From IMG/VR virus record IMGVR_UViG_3300007735_000791, positions 23,102-87,101 of that record: DNA of 64,000 nucleotides. One strand, written 5' to 3'. The notes below the pieces were generated by a model that was not told where the DNA came from, ran no database searches, and worked only from the letters and a program-made list of their open reading frames with translations. The position numbers were made by a program, and so were the translations under genes. Below are positions 18,311 to 27,238 of the stretch, piece by piece. Numbering within the stretch: position 1 is the first letter of the stretch; each line of letters starts with the position of its first letter. The stretch comes from a virus.

Positions 18311-20371
18311 ATGGGGAGCGTAAAACCTCCCATTATCACAACCTTAGAAGAACTTGATGAACTTATTAGCGTTGTTAATGAGGTTGGGGCGTTTGCTTTT
18401 GACGTTGAAACACAGTCAGTGCTTGAGCATCACCCCGACCTATTACAACACTTAGAAAAAGATTTTCAAGAACATGTTAAGGGTTTAAAAAGCAAAAGCC
18501 CTGACATTATTCAAAGAGCACATGATAATTTGGTAGAAGAATACCTTAAAGAGATAGCAGTAAATCCTTTACGCAATGAAGTGTTTTGGATTGGAATTGC
18601 AACTAAAGGTCACTCATGGGCAATACCAATGGGTCACAAAGTTGGTCCGTTGCTAGAAGCAGAAGAGGTGGGAGATGGAAGCACAGTACCACCTGTTGGC
18701 TATCGTAAAAAGTTAAAAAATGGTCAAGAGTCCATGGCAAAGGCTAGATACATAAAGCCCGCTGTTTATGCTGAGCCAATAAAACAATTATCACGAAGCG
18801 TTGTCTTTGAACGTTTAAAGCCTTTGTTTTTTAGCGACCTAATTAAAGTTGGTCAAAACGTTAAGTTTGATGCACGGTCTATTTCAAAGTACTACGGTGC
18901 TATACCACCAGGACCTTATGTTGACACAATGCTTTTACAACATTTGGTTAACGAGAACTTAACCAACTACTCACTTGAAACAATCATTGAAAATAATTAC
19001 AACGGTCATAAAGCATATGAACGTGGTGGAAAACTTGGCAAAAGTATAAGCAAGGTAACTATTGACGACGCCTCATTGTACGTGCATCGTGACGCTCGTT
19101 GGACTTGGATGCTGTATACACGCTTGTTAAAGAAGGTAAACGCCTACGCTGACCTTCGCAAAGCCATGACTTTAGATAGTCAAGTTTTAGAAGTGTTAAT
19201 GGAAATGGAAAATCAAGGCATTCCAGTTGACGTTAACAACTTAACAGTTCTAGAAAAAGACTTAGACCAAGAGTTAAAAGAAGTGCATGACAACATTTTA
19301 AAGTATGCACCAGTTGGTTTTAACCCTGATTCTAATAAACATAAACAAACATTTTTGTTTAATAAAAAATCAGAAGGTGGACTGGGACTTAAACCATATA
19401 AGAAGACTGGAAAAGGAGCACCGTCTGTTGACGAAGAATCTTTAAAGAGTCTTCAACATAAACACGAAGTTGTAGCCCAGTTACTAAAATGGGCAGAACT
19501 ACAGAAGTTAAAATCAACTTACGTAAACGGATTGATACCAAAACTATATAAAAATAAACTTCACCCATCTTTTCATTTACATAGAACCGCTACTGGGCGA
19601 CTATCTTCTTCTAATCCAAACCTTCAAAACATTCCAAGAACATCAAACATTAGAAAGTTGTTTGTTGCCTTAGACCCAAACGTTTTATTAGTTGCTGACT
19701 ACGACCAAATTGAATTGAGAGTTATGGCTATGTTCAGCCAAGACAAACGTTTGTTGCATGTCTTTGCCAATGACGAAGACATTCACACCGCTACTGCATC
19801 GGCTGTCTTTAAGAAAAAACCAGAGAACGTTACTTCTGAAGAACGACAGATAGGCAAAGGTGTTAACTTTCTAACCGCATACGGTGGTGGTTCTATAAAA
19901 CTTGCACGAGTTACTGGCATTCCAAAACATGAAGCAGAAGAGATATTAAATAATTATTATAAAAGTTTTTACGAATTGACTGCTTGGAAACGGCAAGTTA
20001 TTGCAAAAGCCAAAAAAGACGGTTATGTATCTACTTTATATGGACGCAGGAGAAGGCTTCCAGATTTGTCATCAAGCAATGATGAGTTGCGGTCTAGGGC
20101 TGAAAGACAGGCTGTTAACGCGATAGTTCAAGGAACTGCCGCGGACATTTGTAAACAAGCAATGGTTGATGTTCATAAAGCCATGAGCGGAACCAGTGTA
20201 AAATTATTAGTGCAGGTTCATGACGAACTTGTAGCAATGGTAAACGAAACAGATAGGGTTGATATTCTTAATCCTTTTATTAACGCTATGGGAGACGGTA
20301 TGGTTTTAGAGAAAGTGCCAATTAAGGTTTCCCATCAATTTGCCAAGAGTTGGGCAGAGGCAAAAGAATGA
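18311..20371 (+). CDS. polA: Family A DNA polymerase with 3'-5' exonuclease
   Basis: 686-aa replicative polymerase. The exonuclease domain shows FAFDVETQS near residue 31 (Exo I), VGQNVKFDARSI near 178 (Exo II) and YVHRDARWTWML near 257 (Exo III region). The polymerase domain has TGRLSSSNPNLQNIP, then DYDQIELRVMA near 462 (motif A), a motif B region with GKGVNFLTAYGGG, and VQVHDEL near 635 (motif C). No 5'-3' exonuclease domain. Start is 3 bases after the upstream stop. Confidence 0.93.
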   Translation: MGSVKPPIITTLEELDELISVVNEVGAFAFDVETQSVLEHHPDLLQHLEKDFQEHVKGLKSKSPDIIQRAHDNLVEEYLKEIAVNPLRNEVFWIGIATKGHSWAIPMGHKVGPLLEAEEVGDGSTVPPVGYRKKLKNGQESMAKARYIKPAVYAEPIKQLSRSVVFERLKPLFFSDLIKVGQNVKFDARSISKYYGAIPPGPYVDTMLLQHLVNENLTNYSLETIIENNYNGHKAYERGGKLGKSISKVTIDDASLYVHRDARWTWMLYTRLLKKVNAYADLRKAMTLDSQVLEVLMEMENQGIPVDVNNLTVLEKDLDQELKEVHDNILKYAPVGFNPDSNKHKQTFLFNKKSEGGLGLKPYKKTGKGAPSVDEESLKSLQHKHEVVAQLLKWAELQKLKSTYVNGLIPKLYKNKLHPSFHLHRTATGRLSSSNPNLQNIPRTSNIRKLFVALDPNVLLVADYDQIELRVMAMFSQDKRLLHVFANDEDIHTATASAVFKKKPENVTSEERQIGKGVNFLTAYGGGSIKLARVTGIPKHEAEEILNNYYKSFYELTAWKRQVIAKAKKDGYVSTLYGRRRRLPDLSSSNDELRSRAERQAVNAIVQGTAADICKQAMVDVHKAMSGTSVKLLVQVHDELVAMVNETDRVDILNPFINAMGDGMVLEKVPIKVSHQFAKSWAEAKE

Positions 20372-20748
20372 GCGATATAGAAAGCGTAGTTGATAAACGA
20401 CTGTTCTACTTGATGCTGTCAATAGGTCAAGGGCAAGAGTTTGCTAACTTCATGGGCTTTTCTAATCCGTCTAATGACGTGGAACAAGCAGAAATATACG
20501 ACGTTGCCAGCAGATGGGCATTGTTTGTTAATCAAGGAGTTTTAGAAAGTATTGAAGAATCAGCCAATTGGGTGCTAGACTTTCTTGAGAAAAGTGATAA
20601 ACTTTCAAACCCTAAAGAAGAAGTGCTCCCGTTGTTTGTAGCATACGGAGTTTCTTTATTAAATAAAATGTTAGAAAGTGGAAATCTTTCTATTATCATA
20701 GACGAAGAAGCATTATTAAATTGGCAGGAAGTAGAAGAAGATGAGTGA
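20368..20748 (+). CDS. Unknown acidic protein after the polymerase
   Basis: 126-aa acidic helical protein started at the ATGA overlap with the polymerase stop. It overlaps the next gene by 8 bases. Acidic residues cluster at the end (WQEVEEDE). No family recognised; possibly a polymerase accessory. Confidence 0.5.
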   Translation: MSDIESVVDKRLFYLMLSIGQGQEFANFMGFSNPSNDVEQAEIYDVASRWALFVNQGVLESIEESANWVLDFLEKSDKLSNPKEEVLPLFVAYGVSLLNKMLESGNLSIIIDEEALLNWQEVEEDE

Positions 20749-21103
20749 CTGGTGGGACAAAAAGTTAAAAGGCGAGAAACCAACGCCACAACCGATATAT
20801 CCAAATCCTGTTACGTATAGCAATCGTCCTGTTCAAACGGTAGAAACACAAACAGTTCAACATAATTTGCCTCCAAACACCCAGTTAACCACTGGACAAG
20901 CGATTAGAATGTGGAAAGGAGGAGAAGCGCATCAACGTGAAGGTAGCATGAGGTGTCCAGAATGTGGAAGCCGAAATGTATTTTCACGTGTTGGAAAAGG
21001 TTCTAACAGTATGGTTAATGGAGCAGCACCAGCCCCACGTTGTTTTGAGTGTGGTTGGAACGGTAAATTTTCACAAGCAGACCAATCAAATTGGGCAATA
21101 TAA
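20741..21103 (+). CDS. Zinc-ribbon protein
   Basis: 120-aa protein. The first 60 residues are Pro/Thr/Gln-rich and disordered; the C-terminal part holds MRCPECGSRNVF and PRCFECGWNG, a four-cysteine zinc ribbon. Located between polymerase and RecA genes. Such proteins in this position are common in actinophages; the role is unknown. Confidence 0.6.
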   Translation: MSDWWDKKLKGEKPTPQPIYPNPVTYSNRPVQTVETQTVQHNLPPNTQLTTGQAIRMWKGGEAHQREGSMRCPECGSRNVFSRVGKGSNSMVNGAAPAPRCFECGWNGKFSQADQSNWAI

Positions 21104-21114
21104 AGGATTATCAC

Positions 21115-22143
21115 ATGACAGATTACGAATCATTGGCATCAATTGTTTCCGCTATTCAAAAAAAGTATGGCGACGATGTTCTGATTAAAGGTTCAGACAT
21201 AAAAGAAGAAGTGCCTCGCATAACTACTGGCATACTTGCTTATGACTTGATGCTTGGTGGAGGATGGCCTTTAAACCAATGGTCAGAGATTATTGGTGAG
21301 GAATCATCTGGAAAGACAGCACTTGCATATAAAACTATTGCTGCTAATCAAGCAATTAATCCAGACTTTGTTGCTATGTGGATTGCTGCTGAGACTTATG
21401 TTCCTCAATACGCACGAGCCATTGGAGTTGACCTAGAACGTTTGTGGGTTGTAGAAACCAACATCATGGAACAAGTTTATGATTTGGTTATTAAAGCATT
21501 GGACAATCGCGCTGTTGACATGATTGTCATTGACTCGTTGCCATCGCTGGTTCCAGGAGACGAATCAGAAAAAATGATGGAAGAGTTTACAGTTGGTTTG
21601 GGTGCTCGTTTAACTGGCAAGTTCTTTCGCAAATCATCAAAGGCTCAACGCCGTTCCCTTATTAACGAAGACCGTCCTTGCACTGGGTTAGTCATAAACC
21701 AATGGCGTGAGAAGATTGGTGTCATGTGGGGAGACAACCGAACCACACCTGGTGGCAAAGCCAAAAACTTTCACTACTTCAGTCGTGTTGAAGTTAAACG
21801 AGACGAATGGATTAAAGAAAAAGAAGAAGCCATTGGTCAGACAATAAAGGCTCGCACAATCAAAAACAAAACTTACCGACCTCAACAAACCGCAGTTGTT
21901 GATTTTTATTTTACAAGCGCTGGTGGGTTTCGTTTAGGAGAGTTTGACGTCATTAAAGACGTCGTAAACATTGGCATTGCTGTTGGTTTAATTACTCGTT
22001 CTGGTCCATATTATTCTTATGGAACTCAAAAATGGCAAGGCAAAGACGCACTGGTATTGGCAATTCGTGAGGATTTAGACCTTCAACAAAAACTTAAGAA
22101 AGAAGCCTTTGACCACTTTAATCTTCGGGTTCCCACTCAATGA
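21115..22143 (+). CDS. recA: RecA-like recombinase
   Basis: 342-aa strand-exchange ATPase. Start at ATG 21115 with AAAGGA upstream; an upstream in-frame ATG at 21091 is inside the previous gene. Walker A IIGEESSGKTAL near residue 61, Walker B MIVIDSLPSLVP near 140, and a later QWREKIGVMWGDNRTTPGG loop 2-type region. Length is close to bacterial RecA (about 350) and longer than T4 UvsX core only in its tail. It overlaps the small nuclease gene by 4 bases. Confidence 0.88.
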   Translation: MTDYESLASIVSAIQKKYGDDVLIKGSDIKEEVPRITTGILAYDLMLGGGWPLNQWSEIIGEESSGKTALAYKTIAANQAINPDFVAMWIAAETYVPQYARAIGVDLERLWVVETNIMEQVYDLVIKALDNRAVDMIVIDSLPSLVPGDESEKMMEEFTVGLGARLTGKFFRKSSKAQRRSLINEDRPCTGLVINQWREKIGVMWGDNRTTPGGKAKNFHYFSRVEVKRDEWIKEKEEAIGQTIKARTIKNKTYRPQQTAVVDFYFTSAGGFRLGEFDVIKDVVNIGIAVGLITRSGPYYSYGTQKWQGKDALVLAIREDLDLQQKLKKEAFDHFNLRVPTQ

Positions 22144-22469
22144 TTCTTGGAGGAGATGGAGAACATAAACGAAGATTGAAGAAGTCTCGTAAACAGGAAG
22201 AAAAAACTGCTGCTCGTTATAAGGGCAGTAGGAACGCAGGTTCAGGGTCTGGATGGATGCGAAAGAACGACGTACGAAGCCACGAATTTCTTATTGAGAA
22301 TAAGTTTACGGACAATCTTAAACAGTATTCAGTAAAGATAAAAGACTTGATTGAGTTAGAACAACGGGCTATCTTTGAAGACAGAATTCCATTACTACAA
22401 TTTGAGATACAAAATAGGCGTTACGTGATTTTAACAGAAGATGATTTTACGAGTATGTTAAATGGCTGA
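22140..22469 (+). CDS. Small PD-(D/E)XK nuclease, putative Holliday junction resolvase
   Basis: 109-aa basic protein of the small resolvase-like type found beside phage RecA. Motif order: a basic N-terminus, AARYKGSRNAGSGSGWMRKNDVRS with the Asp, then FLIENKF with the E-x-K, and RRYVIL near the end. It would cleave branched recombination or replication intermediates. A second resolvase-like nuclease lies at 23.9 kb. Confidence 0.65.
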   Translation: MILGGDGEHKRRLKKSRKQEEKTAARYKGSRNAGSGSGWMRKNDVRSHEFLIENKFTDNLKQYSVKIKDLIELEQRAIFEDRIPLLQFEIQNRRYVILTEDDFTSMLNG

Positions 22470-23361
22470 GTTAACTAGCGCAGACTTAGAGAGTCTTAAA
22501 AAGAATCTCAGAACAAAAGGTCGGTTGTTACCCATTGTTGCTGCTCAAGTAGAACTTGAAAACAATGAGAACACTCGCGAACGAGATACGGACTACTTGC
22601 ACCCCAGTCAAATTTGCAAACGCGATTGGTGTCCACGTTCATCAATGTACGAAATAAACAAAGAACCAGCAGACAAGGTTAAATCACACTCGTTTCAAAC
22701 CTTAAACATCTTTAGAACTGGTCATGACATTCACGAAAAGTGGCAAGGTTGGTTAGAGCGTTCTGGATTGATGAAACAATCAGAACTAAACATCTTTAAC
22801 GAAGAGTGCCATATAAAAGGAAATGCAGATGGTTTGATTGAAGATGCAATGGGCGAAGCCATACTAGAAATTAAAAGCGTAGGTGTTGGCACCGTTCGCA
22901 TGGAAAACATAGATTTGTACAAAGAGTATGACTCAGGAACTATAAGCATGGACGAGTTGTGGAAAAGGATAAGACAACCGTTTAGCACGCACCTTCGTCA
23001 GATTAATTTGTACATGTATGCAACAGGTGTACATCAAGGCATTATTTTGTACGAATGGAAACCAACTCAAGCAATTAAAGAGTTTGATGTTACTTATCAA
23101 CCAGCGTTGATTGAACATATTCTTGCCGCCGCACAACTTGTCAAACAACACCTAGAACAAGGTACTATTATTGACCGCCCTACTTGGGCAACAGAAGACC
23201 ATAAAACTTGTAAACAATGTCCATACAAAACAACATGTTGGAGGAACGATGCTGATAGACGACAGACTGACAAACAGCCAAGCAATGAAGAACTTTCTGG
23301 AGAAGTTTTCTCTTCCAGACAGGCCGAAAGGAAACTTACCAGAGATTCCAAAACATCTTGA
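22462..23361 (+). CDS. Cas4/RecB-like exonuclease with Fe-S-type cysteines
   Basis: 299-aa PD-(D/E)XK nuclease. The cysteines ICKRDWC near residues 52-58 and CKQCPYKTTC near 250-259 make a four-Cys iron-sulfur pattern as in Cas4/AddB. Nuclease motifs are IKGNADGLIED near 119 and AILEIKSVG near 137, with a QINLYMYATG motif (Q-x-x-x-Y) near 177. Likely processes DNA ends with the RecA protein. No CRISPR gene is near, so it is the phage-type enzyme. Its last 113 bases overlap the next gene. Confidence 0.8.
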   Translation: MAELTSADLESLKKNLRTKGRLLPIVAAQVELENNENTRERDTDYLHPSQICKRDWCPRSSMYEINKEPADKVKSHSFQTLNIFRTGHDIHEKWQGWLERSGLMKQSELNIFNEECHIKGNADGLIEDAMGEAILEIKSVGVGTVRMENIDLYKEYDSGTISMDELWKRIRQPFSTHLRQINLYMYATGVHQGIILYEWKPTQAIKEFDVTYQPALIEHILAAAQLVKQHLEQGTIIDRPTWATEDHKTCKQCPYKTTCWRNDADRRQTDKQPSNEELSGEVFSSRQAERKLTRDSKTS

Positions 23362-23740
23362 CGATTTGTCTGATGCTGATTTAATGGAACACTATTCTGA
23401 GTTCATGGCTTGGATTACATATTCTAAAACAGAATTAGTCACTGCTGAAATTACAGAAGAACGTTGTGCTAACGACGTTAAGTTGATAGAAGCAAAAACT
23501 TTGATTTTACAATGGAGCGGGGATAAGAACGATACCGTTACTTTGGCTAAGGCTCGCCGTGATACCGATGACAATGTTGTAAGTCTTCAAGAGTTACACC
23601 TTAATTCACGAGCCTATAGAAAATTAGTAGAGTCAGTCTTTGAGCGGTGTGAACGTGGTGCTCAAATACTGTCACGAGAGTTGAGTCGTCGCATTAGTGT
23701 TGCTCCTCAAGAAAGGCGTTTGGCTAGGTATCAACCGTGA
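23249..23740 (+). CDS. Unknown phage protein overlapping the Cas4-like gene
   Basis: 163-aa protein with start ATG preceded by a GGAGG site at 7 bases, inside the end of the Cas4-like gene; the earlier in-frame start lacks a site. It is highly charged and helical, with YRKLVESVFERCERGAQILSRELSRR near the end, a pattern I associate with a family common in actinophages. Function unknown. Confidence 0.6.
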   Translation: MLIDDRLTNSQAMKNFLEKFSLPDRPKGNLPEIPKHLDDLSDADLMEHYSEFMAWITYSKTELVTAEITEERCANDVKLIEAKTLILQWSGDKNDTVTLAKARRDTDDNVVSLQELHLNSRAYRKLVESVFERCERGAQILSRELSRRISVAPQERRLARYQP

Positions 23741-23907
23741 CAACTATCAGTGTTACGTGTTTAAAATGCAACGAAACTTTATTTCATAATCCACGTCAAA
23801 TAACTGGCTGTGTTTGCGACCCAGATGCTCCAACGTGGGTTTATATTGAACGAGATGGAACTGTAAAAGGGTTTAGTCAAGCAAAGTGGATTGTAAATGG
23901 GCAATAA
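23737..23907 (+). CDS. Small cysteine-containing protein
   Basis: 56-aa ORF with a GTG start overlapping the upstream TGA. It has CLKC near residue 8 and CVC near 25, a possible zinc site, and a beta-rich C-terminal half (TWVYIERDGTVKGF). It overlaps the next gene by 11 bases. The tight coupling supports it being real. Confidence 0.5.
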   Translation: MTTISVTCLKCNETLFHNPRQITGCVCDPDAPTWVYIERDGTVKGFSQAKWIVNGQ

Positions 23908-24262
23908 ACATAAAGCCAAAGGAACGGCGTTTGAAACGCTGATTAAAGATTACTTAATATCCAAAAACTTTACAGAAGCACGTAGAGCAGTATTAGCAGG
24001 AGAAAATGACACTGGTGATATACACGGTATACAGCAAGAAACAACACTTCGTAACGCTTGTTTACAATGTAAGAACCAAAAGAAATGGGATTTAAGTGGT
24101 TGGTTAAACGCAACAATTGAACAGGCACGTCGTTTAAAAAATGCCCTTCCAGTTTTAATTGTAAAACGTCCTGGAAAAGGGTCAAAAGCAGTCGGAGACT
24201 CATATGTTGTGATGAGGTTGGATGACTTTGTAGAACTACTACGAGAGGCTAATTACAAGTAA
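23897..24262 (+). CDS. Hjc-like Holliday junction resolvase / PD-(D/E)XK nuclease
   Basis: 121-aa protein with the short resolvase layout: KGTAFETLIKDYL (residues 8-20), DTGDIHGI with the metal Asp near 39-45, ACLQCKNQKKWDL with the x-x-K strand near 55, and a C-terminal VVMRLDDFVELL. It is likely the second branched-DNA nuclease of the phage. It ends the recombination block, just before a hairpin. Confidence 0.65.
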   Translation: MGNKHKAKGTAFETLIKDYLISKNFTEARRAVLAGENDTGDIHGIQQETTLRNACLQCKNQKKWDLSGWLNATIEQARRLKNALPVLIVKRPGKGSKAVGDSYVVMRLDDFVELLREANYK

Positions 24263-24292
24263 CCTAGTTATGTAACAATTTGATTAACTAGG
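24263..24292 (+). promoter_or_regulatory. Hairpin that covers the spoVS ribosome binding site
   Basis: Perfect 8-base arms CCTAGTTA (24263-24270) and TAACTAGG (24285-24292) with a 14-base loop. The 3' arm contains most of the AGGAG site at 24290-24294 that precedes the ATG at 24299, so folding would hide it. It starts exactly after the upstream stop codon. Confidence 0.5.
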
Positions 24293-24298
24293 AGTATT

Positions 24299-24589
24299 AT
24301 GTCTCAAGAACTAAACGCAAACATTGACGATTTTCTAAAAGTCTCTGGAAGTAGCAGTCCACAAAGTGTTGGCTCAATCATTGCTCGTGCTGTCAATGCA
24401 GGGCAGTATCCAAAGATTCGCGCTATTGGTGCTGGCGCTGTAAACCAAGCAGTAAAAGCATGTGCTATTGCTCGTGGTTTTGTTGCACCAAGAGGATTAG
24501 ACCTCGTTTACATCATTGGATTTGATGATATTATTGGAGAGAACGGTGAAAACATCTCAGCAATATCATTTAAACCCGTAGTGAGGTAA
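24299..24589 (+). CDS. spoVS: SpoVS/Alba-like protein
   Basis: 96-aa homologue of stage V sporulation protein S. The motif KVSGSSSPQSVG, then IRAIGAGAVNQAVKACAIARG (about residues 40-60) and FVAPRGLDLVYIIGF follow the SpoVS consensus almost residue for residue; SpoVS is about 86 aa. SpoVS proteins have an Alba-like fold and probably bind nucleic acid; in spore formers and Deinococcus-type bacteria they affect development. Finding it in a phage is unusual. The upstream hairpin suggests translational control. Confidence 0.9.
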   Translation: MSQELNANIDDFLKVSGSSSPQSVGSIIARAVNAGQYPKIRAIGAGAVNQAVKACAIARGFVAPRGLDLVYIIGFDDIIGENGENISAISFKPVVR

Positions 24590-24591
24590 GC

Positions 24592-24981
24592 ATGGCAACA
24601 CATGACAGAGCAGGAAATGCATACGGCTCTCCTGCTACAGCAAAAACTAACGCACAACGTGGAAGTCGTGATGTGGCTGGTGGAGGAGTTGTAGCAAGGT
24701 ACTCTGCCGCAACTCGCAATGCACAACCGATAACTCCAGAGCAAGAAAAATCTAGCATTGCTGCTGGTAAAACTCCTCAATCTCAATTAGGAAGTCAAGC
24801 AGAATATAAAGTTACAAATGCTTCCAATGCTCCTAAAGGCGCAACAATGAATCAAGTAAAAAGTGCTTACAAAACCGCTCGTAAAAGTGGCATGAGTCCT
24901 GATGATGCACGTGGACAAGCGCTCAATAGTAATCAAAGACAAATAAAAATGTCTAGTGATGCTTACGGTAATCAAGTTTAA
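24592..24981 (+). CDS. Disordered small protein with MAT..GN leader
   Basis: 129-aa low-complexity protein rich in Ala, Ser, Gln and Asn, with a helix-like segment SAYKTARKSGMSPDDARGQAL near the C-terminus. Its N-terminal MATHDRAGNAYGS...AKTN resembles that of the protein at 28558. It starts 2 bases after the SpoVS stop. Function unknown. Confidence 0.45.
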   Translation: MATHDRAGNAYGSPATAKTNAQRGSRDVAGGGVVARYSAATRNAQPITPEQEKSSIAAGKTPQSQLGSQAEYKVTNASNAPKGATMNQVKSAYKTARKSGMSPDDARGQALNSNQRQIKMSSDAYGNQV

Positions 24982-24983
24982 AT

Positions 24984-25124
24984 ATGTCTGAAGGTCGTCG
25001 CAAACCAGGGTCTCGTAGCAAGACTCGTTACTACCGAAAGAAAGGACAAGTGCGTCCCGTTTCACCATTTGGTGGTGCCGCAGGTGGTTTTATGGGTGGA
25101 CCTAGTGCAGGTGGAATGTCGTAG
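24984..25124 (+). CDS. Tiny basic Gly-rich protein
   Basis: 46-aa ORF just after the previous stop; arginine/lysine-rich start (SEGRRKPGSRSKTRYYRKKG) and glycine-rich end. Overlaps the next gene's GTG by one base. Real by its spacing and by frame continuity; function unknown. Confidence 0.4.
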   Translation: MSEGRRKPGSRSKTRYYRKKGQVRPVSPFGGAAGGFMGGPSAGGMS

Positions 25125-25612
25125 TGGCAGCAAATACTTTTACATCTTGGAATAGCCCTGCAGAACCACCTGGAGTAGGTACATCTGTTTCATTTGGAAA
25201 CGCTCCAGTATTCCGCAGCAACAAAGACAAAATGCTTTCTGGTTACAGGAACACTCCAGACGCACAGTATCCAGATGGATACCTAGGAACAATGTCGTCC
25301 AACAGAAGGCAAGACAAAGTTCTTGGAACATTGAGCAGAATGAATGCTCGTCAATACTCTCGTGGTGTGCATAAAGGAGAACGAATTAACGCAGGAGATT
25401 ATCTGTGGCCTGACGAGTTCAACAAATGGACTGCACTACAACTTCAAGAACAGGGTCTTAAGTTTGCACCTCCAGGTGCTGAGCCAGTTCGCTTGATGCG
25501 TGATGGTAACTATGCTCCTCGCGGAATTCCACGTGACCAAGAAAAACCAGAAACTTACAATAACCCAGAACGTCGTGCAAAATTAAAAGTTCTTGCACCA
25601 GCATGGAGGTAA
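25124..25612 (+). CDS. Unknown protein, GTG start
   Basis: 162-aa protein begun at GTG directly overlapping the upstream TAG. Pro/Arg/Asn-rich with few hydrophobic stretches (SSNRRQDKVLGTLSRMNARQYSRG, INAGDYLWPDEFNKW). May be a virion or internal protein; no family recognised. Confidence 0.45.
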   Translation: MAANTFTSWNSPAEPPGVGTSVSFGNAPVFRSNKDKMLSGYRNTPDAQYPDGYLGTMSSNRRQDKVLGTLSRMNARQYSRGVHKGERINAGDYLWPDEFNKWTALQLQEQGLKFAPPGAEPVRLMRDGNYAPRGIPRDQEKPETYNNPERRAKLKVLAPAWR

Positions 25613-25614
25613 CT

Positions 25615-25923
25615 ATGCAAGCCAAAATTTATAACCTTGACGAATACCGAGCAAGGAAAACTTCTACAATTAAAAAAGATAAAGGAGTAGATACGTCTAC
25701 TCACCCTTCTCGTAGAGTAGACCGTCAAAGCAGGTTAGATAAAGTAATTAATAAAATTGGGGACTCCGTAGGTTTTCCAAGAACTTCTGTGCTGTTTACA
25801 GATTCGGAAGATGAGATTAGTCAAGACACTGACCCTACACCCCCGCAAGGCATTAAAAGACCTGTAGAAATGTACGACCAAGAAAAAGACGAACCTCAGT
25901 TTTACGACCAAGACAAAGATTAA
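25615..25923 (+). CDS. Unknown charged protein
   Basis: 102 aa from the ATG at 25615, which has GGAGG six bases upstream; the in-frame ATG at 25603 is inside the previous gene. N-terminus MQAKIYNLDEYRARK is basic; the C-terminus is acidic (DQEKDEPQFYDQDKD). Likely disordered. Function unknown. Confidence 0.45.
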   Translation: MQAKIYNLDEYRARKTSTIKKDKGVDTSTHPSRRVDRQSRLDKVINKIGDSVGFPRTSVLFTDSEDEISQDTDPTPPQGIKRPVEMYDQEKDEPQFYDQDKD

Positions 25924-25926
25924 GTA

Positions 25927-27237
25927 ATGCCTGGTAGAAACGAACCACCAAGCAATCTTGGGGATATGCGTGGCGCTCAAGCACGCCGTAATACACCAAG
26001 AAGAAGTTCTGAATTTTTAAAAAACATTGATGCTGTGTTAAGAGAAGTAGACGACAGTCAAGCCGTTCGTGAAGCAAAAAAAGCAAAAAACACAGCAGAG
26101 ATAGAAAAGATATTTCCAGGTGTTGAAGAAGATGAAAAAACACTTTCTGGAATGTACGAACCAGCACTTCACAATTATCCTTTTGATGAAGATGTTGTTA
26201 GACCTAGACGACCAGACTTTATTGATTACATTTCTCCAAGCGATGAGTTAACTCTCAACCAAGCGCAAAGAATGTTTCCAGCATCAAAACAACACGTGCA
26301 ACAAGGAACTGGTCCAAGAAGTGCAATGGGTACGTCAGAAAGACGTTATCACCAATTTGAAGAAAGTGACCTTGACCCAGATACGCGCACTGATTTTGGC
26401 ACGGATAGAGACGAGCGAGACTATATAGGTTTTCAACAAGAAGGACCATCTAACTACCCTGTAGATTCACCTGCATATTGGTACCAATTAGATAGTCGCT
26501 CTCATAATCCTGAAGTTAGGCGTGCTGCAGCCACTTTTACTGACCGTGAACAGAGGGCTAGTGCAAGACAATTTTACAACAGAAACGCTTCTAGAGCCGC
26601 CGCTTCTATTTTGGGAACTTCTAGAAGAAGTCGCACCTCTGAAGTAGGTCCAGTTACAAACACACCCACTGCTGCAGAATTAATGGCTCAAGGAAACCCA
26701 GCACGCGCTGGTGGTCGTAGTGGTGGCAGGCACAATTTTGCAGGTATTGCATCACCGCCTTATTCCCTAGGAAGATTGCCAAGCGATTTAAATCCAAGAC
26801 GTCGTAATGTTGAAACTGACTATACTGTTTTTTCATATAGCACACCTATTGCTTGGAGAACAACTCAAGGTCATTGGGAAGTTCCACGAGTTAATTATTC
26901 TAGAACTACTCAAAGACACCAAAGTGCTATTAGAAGAGCATTGAGTAACTCATATCATTCTCCACTTCAAGAAGCAAGTTATAGAGTTTCTGATTTGCGA
27001 CAACAACATTTAGAACAAGGCATACGTCTTCCTTCAAAAAATTATCAACTTAATATAAGTTTTGAAACATTTCATCCCGAACCACCGTCGGAAGATACAA
27101 TTAATAGAATTGTAGAAGACCATGTTCAACAAGTTATAAATCCAGCCATTGAACGATATCGTCGTAGACCAAGTGTTCAAAGGCGGCAAGGTCAAGCAAA
27201 CCAACCTCAACTACCTTTAGAAGGAGGCAATGAATAA
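25927..27237 (+). CDS. Large disordered protein with a DUF8033-like segment
   Basis: 436-aa Arg/Ser/Pro-rich protein, mostly disordered. Residues about 295-345 (TVFSYSTPIAWRTTQGHWEVPRVNYSRTTQRHQ) form a compact segment resembling the small DUF8033-type domain seen in phage and actinobacterial proteins, where a protein's transient use of a substrate is read as VYSYxTPIAW...W..P...YS.TT..HQ. It also has many arginines (RRRPSVQRRQ). The role is unknown; the assignment is by motif memory only. Confidence 0.45.
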   Translation: MPGRNEPPSNLGDMRGAQARRNTPRRSSEFLKNIDAVLREVDDSQAVREAKKAKNTAEIEKIFPGVEEDEKTLSGMYEPALHNYPFDEDVVRPRRPDFIDYISPSDELTLNQAQRMFPASKQHVQQGTGPRSAMGTSERRYHQFEESDLDPDTRTDFGTDRDERDYIGFQQEGPSNYPVDSPAYWYQLDSRSHNPEVRRAAATFTDREQRASARQFYNRNASRAAASILGTSRRSRTSEVGPVTNTPTAAELMAQGNPARAGGRSGGRHNFAGIASPPYSLGRLPSDLNPRRRNVETDYTVFSYSTPIAWRTTQGHWEVPRVNYSRTTQRHQSAIRRALSNSYHSPLQEASYRVSDLRQQHLEQGIRLPSKNYQLNISFETFHPEPPSEDTINRIVEDHVQQVINPAIERYRRRPSVQRRQGQANQPQLPLEGGNE

Positions 27238-27238
27238 T

